Shown: in pieces, positions 56,725 to 64,000 of the stretch
Numbering within the stretch: position 1 is the stretch's first letter
Layout: each line of letters starts with the position of its first letter
Assembly (NCBI GenBank): GCA_018992685.1
Contig: JACVGT010000021.1
Coordinates: forward strand, 62,001 to 126,000
Source of the DNA: Theionarchaea archaeon
GTDB taxonomy: Archaea > Methanobacteriota_B > Thermococci > Methanofastidiosales > SZ-28-30
Length of the DNA: 64,000 bases
Direction: 5' to 3'
Translations under genes and position numbers: made by a program
The notes under the pieces: model-generated
Seen by the model: only the letters and a program-made list of their open reading frames with translations
What the model was told of the DNA's origin: nothing
Databases searched by the model: none

Positions 56725-56745
56725 TTGAACAAATGGAGAGTAAGC

Positions 56746-57432
56746 ATGAAGGTTTCACTGGTATTTCCGACCCGAAATGAAAAACTTACCATAGGAGGCT
56801 GCATAAATAAGGCCAGGGAGGCTCTCCGTCAGAATTCATTCGATGTAGAGGTTATCGTCTGTGATAGTTCTGTGGACGCTACTCCACAGATTGCTCTGGA
56901 TCTGGGAGCCGATGTCATTTCTTGCACCACACTGGGGTACGGTCGTGCGTGTCGAACAGGACTTCACCATTCCTCAGGGAATGTTATCGTGATATGTGAT
57001 GCAGATGGGACTTATCCCTTGGAAATACTAGAAGAATTCATCGAACCAGCGATTTCGGGTGAAGCAGATCTCGTGATTGGGAATCGATTTACCAGCATCA
57101 TGGAAAAGGGTGCCATGCCATGGCACCACAAATATGTGGGTAATCCCTTTCTCACCGGTGTACTGAATCTCCTTTTTGGGATGGATATTAAAGATGCACA
57201 CTGCGGGATGAGGGCAGTAACCCGGAAAGCGTATCAGAACATGCATATGAAGTGCGATGGCATGGAATTCGCATCAGAAATGCTTGTTGAAGCCAAGAGG
57301 TGTGGCCTCACCATCAGACAAGTTCCCATACCCTACTTTTCAAGGAGATCTCCTTCTCATCTTAATTCATTTTCAGACGGATGGAGGCATTTTTGGTTCC
57401 TGGTTTCACGCTGGATCAGATCTCATCTGTAG
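56746..57432 (+). CDS. Family 2 glycosyltransferase, dolichol-phosphate sugar type
   Basis: A 228-residue soluble GT2 enzyme. VFPTRNEKLTIGGCI, then VIVCDSSVDATPQIA and the metal-binding VICDADGTYP (near 88) are diagnostic, followed by LVIGNRF and DAHCGMRAVTRKAY. The build resembles dolichol-phosphate mannose/glucose synthases without membrane helices. ATG 56746, preceded by GGAGAG, is preferred over an upstream TTG. Confidence 0.9.
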   Translation: MKVSLVFPTRNEKLTIGGCINKAREALRQNSFDVEVIVCDSSVDATPQIALDLGADVISCTTLGYGRACRTGLHHSSGNVIVICDADGTYPLEILEEFIEPAISGEADLVIGNRFTSIMEKGAMPWHHKYVGNPFLTGVLNLLFGMDIKDAHCGMRAVTRKAYQNMHMKCDGMEFASEMLVEAKRCGLTIRQVPIPYFSRRSPSHLNSFSDGWRHFWFLVSRWIRSHL

Positions 57433-57463
57433 CTGTTTCAGAGAATGCCCGGGGAATGCGAGG

Positions 57464-57472
57464 GTTTATATA
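57464..57472 (+). promoter_or_regulatory. TATA box of the glycosylation operon
   Basis: GTTTATATA. Transcription would start near 57495, giving a leader of about 55 nt with GAGGAGAG before the ATG at 57551. Confidence 0.5.
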
Positions 57473-57550
57473 GAACGATTCGATGAGTACGTATAGATCG
57501 GAAACCATTTCCGGAAAAAGAAATGAGAAAACAGCTGAGGAGAGTTCAGT

Positions 57551-58432
57551 ATGGAAACGCTCTCTATAATTATCCCGACACTGGATGAAGAGGAAGCCAT
57601 TGGACTGGTTCTGGACGAATGCCTGTCAGTACTGGAGACTCTGCCCTTTGAATCAGAGGTAATTGTGGTGGATGGGAATTCTTGTGATAAGACAGCAGAA
57701 ATTGCCAGAGAAAGGGGAGCCAGAGTGATAACGGAAAAGCGAAGAGGGAAGGGCACTGCCATAATGACTGCATTCAGAAGAACAAGTTCCGAGTATGTAA
57801 TTATGATGGATGGGGATTTCTCCTATGATCCACGGGATATACCCAGAATGCTGGCCCCATTACGTAACAATGAAGCCGACTGCGTACTGGGGAAGAGAAA
57901 TCCTGCAGAAGGCTCCATGGCCAGGGTCAACAATGTGGGTAACCGGATCATCAGTGGACTCGTCCGGATGTTGTACAACATTCCTGTTTGTGATGTGTGC
58001 ACAGGGTTTTGGGCACTCAAGAAAGATGTGGTGGCGATTTTGAAGAATAGTGATGCAGGGGGATTTGACCTGGAGGCCACCATGTTGATAAGAACGTTCC
58101 ACGGAGGATACCACGTTGCAGAAGTACCTGTGGGGTACAGGCAGAGGAAAGGGACTGCAAAGTTGCGTCCTCTGCGAAGTGGGATTACTATTGTAGCTAC
58201 TGTAGTAAGGATGTTGCGAGACTACAATCCACTCCTTCTGTTCGGGGGAATCAGCTTGCTGAGCTTTCTTATTGGGGGGTTTCTAGGGGTTAATGTGATA
58301 TCCATGTTTCAGAAATATGGAGAAATCATGATCGGAAGGGCTTTGTTGACAGTGCTTTTCATTCTGATCGGTGTCCAGAGTTTGTTTTTCGGGCTACTCT
58401 CTGATATGATTCTGAGAAGGGATATGAGATGA
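57551..58432 (+). CDS. Family 2 glycosyltransferase with two C-terminal membrane helices
   Basis: A 293-residue enzyme. The GT2 domain holds IIIPTLDEEEAIG, VVDGNSCDKTAEIA and IMMDGDFSYDPRDIP (near 86), then DVCTGFWALKK. Two hydrophobic helices (about 222-246 and 258-283) anchor it. This layout matches polyprenol-phosphate hexose synthases such as archaeal Agl enzymes that charge dolichol phosphate. It overlaps the next gene by ATGA. Confidence 0.9.
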   Translation: METLSIIIPTLDEEEAIGLVLDECLSVLETLPFESEVIVVDGNSCDKTAEIARERGARVITEKRRGKGTAIMTAFRRTSSEYVIMMDGDFSYDPRDIPRMLAPLRNNEADCVLGKRNPAEGSMARVNNVGNRIISGLVRMLYNIPVCDVCTGFWALKKDVVAILKNSDAGGFDLEATMLIRTFHGGYHVAEVPVGYRQRKGTAKLRPLRSGITIVATVVRMLRDYNPLLLFGGISLLSFLIGGFLGVNVISMFQKYGEIMIGRALLTVLFILIGVQSLFFGLLSDMILRRDMR

Positions 58433-59616
58433 TACACATATTGCTGATTTTGAGCGGTATTTCTCTCTTGTTGTTCTACTCTTCATACTATTGCCTAGTT
58501 CTGCTTGAATCCAGAAAGAATAAAACAAAAAGGCCATTTGAAACGAGTGTATCCATTATTATCCCAACGTATAATGAGGAAAAAACTATAGAGCAAAAGC
58601 TCCAGAATGTAGGAAGTCAAGACTACACCGGCAAGATGGAAATTCTCGTTGTCGACAGTTCTACAGACGGGACGCTGGAGACAGTCAAGCACTGCGCAGG
58701 AACGGATCCGTGCATACGCGTCCTACATGAAGAAACCAGAAGAGGAAAAGCATTTGCGCTTAATCAGGCATTCCCCGTCTGTTCTGGCGAAATCATTGTT
58801 ATAACTGATGCAGATGCGATCTGGGCACGTGATACTTTGAAGGAGGCCATTATGAATTTCTCAGATCCGGAAGTGGGGGCAGTCACAGGGAGGCAGATCC
58901 TTTTGAATCCAACACAAACGCGTGCAACAGAAACTGAGCGTGTCTACAGAAAATTCTATGAGATTCTGAGGATTGCGGAGAGCAACATAGATTCAACTCC
59001 CATATTCCATGGCGAACTGGCTTGCTATAGGAGGGATCTCCTGGAAAAAGTCACTGAAAATAGCATGGCAGACGATTCAGAGCTGGCTCTATCTGTTCGG
59101 AAAAAAGGAGCTAGAAGTATCTATGATCCAAAATCAGTGTTCTTTGAGTACGCACCTCCCACATGGAGGTCTAGATACATTCAAAAAGTCAGAAGGGGTC
59201 AGGGGTTACAGCAGCTCTTCTGTCGGAACTGGAGAATCCTTTTCAATTCCACCTACGGTAGGTTCGGCCTCGTGGTGTATCCAGCGGAGTTTTTTATGCA
59301 TGTTGTGTCTCCTAATCTAGTGTTGCTTTTTGTGATAACACTATTATGGACAGCGATCAAGAATTTCCTGGGCTATTTTCTGGTTCTTGCACTTGGTCTT
59401 ACCCTCCTGTACTTGATAAGTGGAAAAACTCTTGAGACTTTTGCCACTTTTTTTCAATCACAATTCATCCTTATAATTTCTCTGATTCGTTTGATCTCAG
59501 GACATTCTCAGCATGTGTGGCCCCAAGTGGAGGAGATTAGAGACCTGTGGGAAATCGAGATGTTCGAATCGAATGGCACTCATGAAGAACAAGGGGTCAA
59601 TAGGCATCATGAATAA
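58429..59616 (+). CDS. Processive-type family 2 glycosyltransferase
   Basis: A 395-residue membrane enzyme. An N-terminal helix precedes the GT2 core with IIIPTYNEEKTI, VVDSSTDGTLE and ITDADAIWA; a later DDSELAL and the KVRRGQG segment resemble the D and QxxRW motifs of cellulose/hyaluronan synthases. Two or three helices close the protein. It may extend a polysaccharide or glycan chain. ATGA overlap with the preceding gene. Confidence 0.88.
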   Translation: MIHILLILSGISLLLFYSSYYCLVLLESRKNKTKRPFETSVSIIIPTYNEEKTIEQKLQNVGSQDYTGKMEILVVDSSTDGTLETVKHCAGTDPCIRVLHEETRRGKAFALNQAFPVCSGEIIVITDADAIWARDTLKEAIMNFSDPEVGAVTGRQILLNPTQTRATETERVYRKFYEILRIAESNIDSTPIFHGELACYRRDLLEKVTENSMADDSELALSVRKKGARSIYDPKSVFFEYAPPTWRSRYIQKVRRGQGLQQLFCRNWRILFNSTYGRFGLVVYPAEFFMHVVSPNLVLLFVITLLWTAIKNFLGYFLVLALGLTLLYLISGKTLETFATFFQSQFILIISLIRLISGHSQHVWPQVEEIRDLWEIEMFESNGTHEEQGVNRHHE

Positions 59617-59661
59617 TAAATCCTATAAGTGAAAACTGCGTGTAGGAGGCGGAGAGTCTGA

Positions 59662-60582
59662 ATGGAAAAGATATTGGTGACAGGTGGGGCTGGCTTCATT
59701 GGCAGCCACCTCGTTGATCATTTGGTGAGCTGTGGAGAGGTTGTGGTCATTGACAACTTCGAAACAGGGAAAATATCCAACTTGAAACAGGTTAGAGACA
59801 GAATACGTCTGGTGAAGGGTGACATCAGAGATAGTAATCTCTTAAAAAGGGTTATTGTAGATATTGATACTGTATTTCATTTTGCAGCTAGTGCGTCTGT
59901 GCCCCTTTCTTTTCATGATCCACGAATTGATCTAGAAACAAATGCGCTTGGCACTCTCAACCTGTTGCAGGCTGCAGCCGAATCTGATGTTGAAAGGATT
60001 ATTTATGCTTCCTCTGCAGCAGTCTATGGCGAGCCTCAATATCTTCCTGTGGATGAGGATCATCCAGTCTCTCCGATTTCACCGTACGGCATGACGAAGT
60101 ATCTGGGTGAGCGATACGGCATGATATTCAGAGAACGTTATGGAATTTCCTTTTCATCTGCACGCATCTTCAATGTTTACGGACCGCGGCAGGCCAATAA
60201 CGTAGTGCACGATTTGCTGTCAAAGCTCAGTAAGAATCCTCGAACTCTCGAGGTTTTGGGAACGGGTGAGCAAGTAAGAGATTTCTCTCATATAGCAGAT
60301 ATAATTGACGCACTTCTTCTCATCGCGAAAAGAGGGGATGGGACATACAATGTTGCAAGTGGAAATGCAATTACTGTTAGAGAACTGGCACAAATGCTTG
60401 TTGGGCTAATATTTCCATCTGTAGATATATCGTATACAGGATCATCATGGGAAGGAGATGTTAGTCGTTTGTCGGCAGACATTGCACGATTGTCAGAGCT
60501 TGGATTCATTCCTCGAGTCCCTCTGGAAGAGGGCCTTAGCCACACAGTGCAGTGGTTCTTCACAAGGAGAAGAGAGGTATGA
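59662..60582 (+). CDS. NAD-dependent sugar-nucleotide epimerase/dehydratase (GalE-like)
   Basis: A 306-residue extended short-chain dehydrogenase. GGAGFIGSHL binds NAD at the N-terminus; SSAAVYGE and the catalytic YGMTK (near 142) follow, then RIFNVYGPRQ and EQVRDFSHIADI. UDP-glucose/galactose 4-epimerase or a related UDP-sugar epimerase is most likely. AGGAGGCGGAG precedes the ATG. It overlaps the next gene by ATGA. Confidence 0.9.
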   Translation: MEKILVTGGAGFIGSHLVDHLVSCGEVVVIDNFETGKISNLKQVRDRIRLVKGDIRDSNLLKRVIVDIDTVFHFAASASVPLSFHDPRIDLETNALGTLNLLQAAAESDVERIIYASSAAVYGEPQYLPVDEDHPVSPISPYGMTKYLGERYGMIFRERYGISFSSARIFNVYGPRQANNVVHDLLSKLSKNPRTLEVLGTGEQVRDFSHIADIIDALLLIAKRGDGTYNVASGNAITVRELAQMLVGLIFPSVDISYTGSSWEGDVSRLSADIARLSELGFIPRVPLEEGLSHTVQWFFTRRREV

Positions 60583-61634
60583 GAATAATTCAGATAACTC
60601 CCAGGTACCTGCCATTCTATGGCGGAGTCGAAATTCATGTAAAATACATTTCAGAGTGGCTTGCAAGGATGCATGAAGTGGTAGTTCTTACCTGTGACCC
60701 TGTGGGTGGTCTTCCAAGGGAGGAAATCATCAATGGCGTTTTCGTCAGAAGATTTCGGGGATTTGCTCCAGGGGAGGCGTACTATTTCTCTCCGGAAATG
60801 GCACTAGAAATAAAACGAGCACATCCTGATATTCTTCACGCTCACAACTATCATGCGTTTCCTTTCTTCGCCTCAGCATTGGGAACCTCAAAACTTGTAG
60901 TCACGCCTCACTATCACGGAAGGGGTCACACTTGGCTGCGGAATATTCTGCTGGGCGGATTTCGTCCAATAGGAAAAGTAGTTTTTGGAAAGGCAGACAA
61001 GATATTATATCTGTCGTCGCACGAAAGGAGGCTACTCAAGGAGCATTTTGGAATAGGTGATAGTAAATTGTATTTTCTTCCGAATGGAGTAGACCCCAGT
61101 GAATTGAGGAATCCGAAAACGAAAACAAGAAAGCAGAATCAGAAAACCATTCTTTGCGTGAGTAGACTCCAGAAATATAAGGGAATCCATTATGCTATAC
61201 ATGCACTTTCCCATTTGGATTCCAGGTTTGAACTTGAAATAGTGGGAACCGGTCCATACAAGAAAGATCTGATCCGACTGGTTAAGGAAACCGGACTTGA
61301 AGAAAGAGTCACCTTCTATGAGAATTTGCCGCGAAAGCTCCTTCTCGAAAGATATGGTGAGGCGGATGTTTTCGTTCTTCTCTCTTCAGCAGAAAGTTAT
61401 GGAATATCTGTTGGAGAAGCCCTTGCGTCAGGAATACCATGTATAGTGGCAAATACTTCTGCCCTATCAGCGTGGGCTGACGGGAAGACCTGTTTTGGGA
61501 TTGATATTCCTCCGAATATTGAAAGGCTTGCAGGCTTGATAAGGGAGGTTTCAACTGCAATTTCTGAACCAGTTGAGTTGCCGACATGGCCAGAGATAGG
61601 CCAGAGATTGAATCAGATCTATCAGATGGAGTAA
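60579..61634 (+). CDS. Family 4 glycosyltransferase
   Basis: A 351-residue GT-B enzyme. The N-terminal ITPRYLPFYGGVEIHVKYIS and the C-terminal ILCVSRLQKYKGIHYAI, then the nucleotide-sugar site AESYGISVGEALASGIPCIV (E-x7-E), are typical. It likely adds one sugar to a lipid-linked glycan. The ATGA overlap decides the start. The rest of the operon ends here; the next gene has its own TATA box. Confidence 0.92.
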   Translation: MRIIQITPRYLPFYGGVEIHVKYISEWLARMHEVVVLTCDPVGGLPREEIINGVFVRRFRGFAPGEAYYFSPEMALEIKRAHPDILHAHNYHAFPFFASALGTSKLVVTPHYHGRGHTWLRNILLGGFRPIGKVVFGKADKILYLSSHERRLLKEHFGIGDSKLYFLPNGVDPSELRNPKTKTRKQNQKTILCVSRLQKYKGIHYAIHALSHLDSRFELEIVGTGPYKKDLIRLVKETGLEERVTFYENLPRKLLLERYGEADVFVLLSSAESYGISVGEALASGIPCIVANTSALSAWADGKTCFGIDIPPNIERLAGLIREVSTAISEPVELPTWPEIGQRLNQIYQME

Positions 61635-61708
61635 TCCCTTTTTCTGGCCTTCGGGCGGAATCCTTGGATTTGGTGTTCGCCAGAACATCAAAGCAAGACT
61701 AGGTTAAA

Positions 61709-61716
61709 CTTTATAT
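61709..61716 (+). promoter_or_regulatory. TATA box of the large membrane protein gene
   Basis: CTTTATAT lies 24-31 nt before the GTG start at 61740. Confidence 0.6.
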
Positions 61717-61739
61717 GACTGATTATCTAACATTGACGG

Positions 61740-63533
61740 GTGTCCCCTTTGACAAGAAAGAGACTCTGCATTCTGATCTCCGCAGTTCTTGGAGAGGTTG
61801 GTCTTTTCTGGTTGGTGCTGGAAATATGGAATGGGGAATCATCCCTGGGGGCCTACATTCTGGGCTCAATCATCGTTTCAATGTCAATTTGCTATTTGAC
61901 TCTTGAATCTGAAGACTATAGAATTCCCACTTTTCTCGTCTTTATGGCATGTCTATACCTTACAAGTGCCTATTTTATGTATGTTGCCTTTGGTTCGCTC
62001 CCGCCTGGAGATGAAATGATTGAGTATGCAGCAATTGATATGTTTTCGGCTGAAAATCACCTTTTTGCCGTCAAATCATCGCCGGACACTCCGTGGTATT
62101 TTTCCTCCCCTGCCAACAGGCTCGCGTGGTACACATCATGGCCAGGAATCTATAGTTGCTCTGTTTCTCTGGTTGAGGTATCGGGAATCGATCCATACTA
62201 TGTGCCAATGATTCTACCTTTGTTCTTTACCATTGTGAAATTCATGATTGTGTATTCCCTTGCTGTCCACATAGGTAATGATTTGTCTTTGCATAAGAAT
62301 TTTATTCCCATTTTTGTTCTTATCTTTGCATTTTTGCCTGAATCCATCTATTTTAATTTCAAGTTTGTCAGGCAGAATATGGCCATTGTCTTATTCTTTT
62401 TCATCATATACTTGTCCTATAGAATTGCTACTTCTCGGACCAAATTGAGTCCTCTATCCTGGCTTTTCTGGCTTTTCTCGATAGTCCTTGTTATCACCCA
62501 TCATCTAACATCATTCATTTACATATCTTACTTGTTTTTTATTATTTTTTTCTCTGTGGTTTTCAAATACAAATACAGAATCGATTTGAAAATTAGGACG
62601 ATAATCCTGCCAATTTTCGCTATAATGTCTGTGGTGATTGTGGGTTTCTGGACGAACTTTTCTAGTCTGATTATGGGATCAATAGAGGCAGCACTCAATA
62701 ACATTCATTCATTTTCATTGTCTTTCATTACAAGCCATTGCTTCCCTCAGGTGCTCACACCGTTTTGGTCAATCATCCTCTTGAATATGAGAGACTTTCT
62801 TCTTTTGATTGGATGTTTAGCCGGATATGCTCTCCTCATTGTTTTTTTCCTCAGAATGGATAAAACTGGCAAAAAGGTACCAATTGTATCCTTTTTAGTG
62901 TTGTCAATTTCCTCCTTTGGGATTATTTTTCTCCTTCTTGTTCTTCTTAGAAGGGAACCCTTTCGGATGATAGCGATTTGCACACCCTTCCTCTCTCTGA
63001 CCTTTTCTTTCTTCATGCTCAAATTGAATGAGAGAAGAACATTCTCATTCGTTCTCATTTTCTTAATAGTTTTCTCGTCCTTCTTGGGATTTTGGGGGCA
63101 CCAATATGTGCCGCTACACATGTATTCAAGTCAAGTTCAGAAAGAAGAGGTCGAGGGCTTTATTATGTTCGATACGTCTAGAGTTGAAGCATTGAAGGGA
63201 TTTTTCGATCAGGATTACAGAATTTCAACAGAAGCTCAGATTCTCTCTGATGGAAGACAAATCTTTTTTGTCCTCGCCCCGCGCCATTATTCGAATGTAT
63301 ATAGTACGACTGCATTCACGCCATATTACACGTATGAACAGGCGTTCACTGAAAGCGAAAACATTATTATCGTCTGTTTCAATACGGCATTCTACTCCCA
63401 CTTCAACCCACATTGCGGAGCAGGAGATTTATACATTTCGTGGGAGAGAATATTCACTAGAGGGGAGGAGGGAGATAAGATATACGATAGTGGAATCCAG
63501 GTGTATGTGAACTCATCTGATCCAGAGATGTGA
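61740..63533 (+). CDS. Multi-spanning membrane protein, possible GT-C glycosyltransferase
   Basis: A 597-residue protein with about twelve hydrophobic helices (from residue 10 to 455) and a C-terminal extracytoplasmic domain of about 130 residues. The first large outer loop holds GSLPPGDEMIEYAAIDMF, where the Asp-Glu pair matches the acidic motif of GT-C enzymes that use lipid-linked sugars. The identity is inferred from topology, this motif and the glycosylation neighbours. The GTG start fits the leaderless promoter. Confidence 0.65.
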   Translation: MSPLTRKRLCILISAVLGEVGLFWLVLEIWNGESSLGAYILGSIIVSMSICYLTLESEDYRIPTFLVFMACLYLTSAYFMYVAFGSLPPGDEMIEYAAIDMFSAENHLFAVKSSPDTPWYFSSPANRLAWYTSWPGIYSCSVSLVEVSGIDPYYVPMILPLFFTIVKFMIVYSLAVHIGNDLSLHKNFIPIFVLIFAFLPESIYFNFKFVRQNMAIVLFFFIIYLSYRIATSRTKLSPLSWLFWLFSIVLVITHHLTSFIYISYLFFIIFFSVVFKYKYRIDLKIRTIILPIFAIMSVVIVGFWTNFSSLIMGSIEAALNNIHSFSLSFITSHCFPQVLTPFWSIILLNMRDFLLLIGCLAGYALLIVFFLRMDKTGKKVPIVSFLVLSISSFGIIFLLLVLLRREPFRMIAICTPFLSLTFSFFMLKLNERRTFSFVLIFLIVFSSFLGFWGHQYVPLHMYSSQVQKEEVEGFIMFDTSRVEALKGFFDQDYRISTEAQILSDGRQIFFVLAPRHYSNVYSTTAFTPYYTYEQAFTESENIIIVCFNTAFYSHFNPHCGAGDLYISWERIFTRGEEGDKIYDSGIQVYVNSSDPEM

Positions 63534-63537
63534 TTCT

Positions 63538-64000
63538 ATGACAAGATCCAAGAATGTAAACAACCGCCACAGAGTCATCATCGTGGGACTTGATGGAGCT
63601 TCCTGGGAGGCATTGAATCCCCTTATTCAAGAAGGTCTGGTTCCCACCATAGAGATGCTTTGCAGAGAAGGATGCAGTGGAGTCCTGCAAAGTACCATTC
63701 CTCCCATAACTCCTCCCGCCTGGACCTCTCTGGTTACGGGGGTGAATCCAGGAAAACATGGCATTTTTGACATGACAATCGTTGACACAGACTATCATCA
63801 GAAGCTTCCGAGTTCTTTTGACATTCAGGCTGACACTCTGTGGGACCTAATTGAAAATTCTGTAGTAATCGATTTCCCCGTATCATATCCCCCTAATGCG
63901 ATTTCTGGAGTTATGATTTCAGGAATGTTTACTCCGCACAGAGGCAAGGAATTCACTCATCCAAAGGCGCTGCGAGATGAAATCCTTCACACGATGCCAC
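63538..64000 (+). CDS. Alkaline phosphatase superfamily phosphodiesterase (partial, cut by window end)
   Basis: The first 154 residues of a type I phosphodiesterase/nucleotide pyrophosphatase-like protein. VIIVGLDGASWEAL holds the first metal-binding Asp, and TPPAWTSLVTGVNPGKHGIFD holds the catalytic Thr and following metal-site residues. Such genes are frequent in archaeal glycosylation and polysaccharide loci, where they may hydrolyse lipid-linked or nucleotide intermediates. The ATG is 4 nt after the preceding stop. The rest lies beyond the window. Confidence 0.88.
   Translation, partial: MTRSKNVNNRHRVIIVGLDGASWEALNPLIQEGLVPTIEMLCREGCSGVLQSTIPPITPPAWTSLVTGVNPGKHGIFDMTIVDTDYHQKLPSSFDIQADTLWDLIENSVVIDFPVSYPPNAISGVMISGMFTPHRGKEFTHPKALRDEILHTMP

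Noticed and set aside
57483-57569. 28-codon upstream frame that ends inside the glycosyltransferase start region
   Set aside because: Its ATG lies only 11-19 nt after the TATA box, upstream of the expected transcription start, so it would not be in the mRNA.

Overview
The window is a gene-dense stretch of an archaeal chromosome. The evidence is an Orc1/Cdc6 gene beside an ORB-type replication origin, an A/V-type ATP synthase operon, Rpo7 and Spt4, diphthine synthase, an archaeal GTP-dependent dephospho-CoA kinase, a Nob1-like PIN/zinc-ribbon nuclease, tRNA genes without encoded CCA, and TATA boxes placed about 22-32 nt upstream of many start codons (leaderless transcription). Gene content fits a euryarchaeote, most plausibly an anaerobic sediment lineage near Thermoplasmatota. 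The secreted C25 (gingipain-like) protease, sodium-type bioenergetics and fumarate-reductase/Hdr operon would suit a protein-degrading anaerobe. The lineage is an inference; no rRNA is present to test it.

Layout. 0.25-4.6 kb: an NADP-type isocitrate/isopropylmalate dehydrogenase relative, a K+-dependent membrane pyrophosphatase, and rpo7-spt4-dephospho-CoA kinase. 4.7-10.5 kb: accessory region with an unknown protein, an AT-rich gap, a secreted C25 protease, a small protein, a bacterial-looking serine hydrolase plus DUF998 pair, and tRNA-Arg(GCG). 10.7-17.8 kb: a small membrane protein, NAD kinase-Nob1, a metallo-beta-lactamase fold protein, a site-2 protease, an XPD helicase and a GlcD-type flavoprotein. 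18.0-22.3 kb: a four-gene minus-strand operon for cyclic 2,3-diphosphoglycerate synthesis, with a CBS protein and a double phosphoesterase. 22.3-24.1 kb: predicted oriC and orc1/cdc6. 24.3-29.2 kb: a heat-shock operon (ArsR-like regulator, zinc-ribbon-Hsp20, GrpE, DnaK, DnaJ). 29.3-33.8 kb: diphthine synthase-DUF357, HypF, nucleoside phosphorylase. 34.0-42.5 kb: complete ATP synthase operon H-I-K-E-C-F-A-B-D. 42.6-47.2 kb: an AbrB-PhoU regulator and an HdrC-HdrB-FrdB-FrdA-like operon. 47.4-52 kb: an M24 protein, tRNA-Gly(CCC), a DUF885 peptidase, and hydroxyacyl-CoA dehydrogenase with a macrodomain protein. 52.3-56.7 kb: isoprenoid-fold protein, UbiA prenyltransferase, SpoIIM-like and coiled-coil membrane proteins. 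56.7-64 kb: a glycan/S-layer glycosylation locus cut by the window edge.

The genes suggest an energy economy built on ion-pumping pyrophosphatase and an ATP synthase whose c subunit carries the complete Na+-site signature known from Enterococcus NtpK, linked to a fumarate-reductase-like complex fused at operon level to heterodisulfide reductase modules. The most interesting points are the cDPG operon with a candidate hydrolase, the origin with ORB elements, two genes whose only well-placed start after a strong Shine-Dalgarno sequence is ACG, the Hdr/fumarate reductase hybrid, a zinc-ribbon-Hsp20 fusion, and several enzymes that have lost canonical metal ligands.
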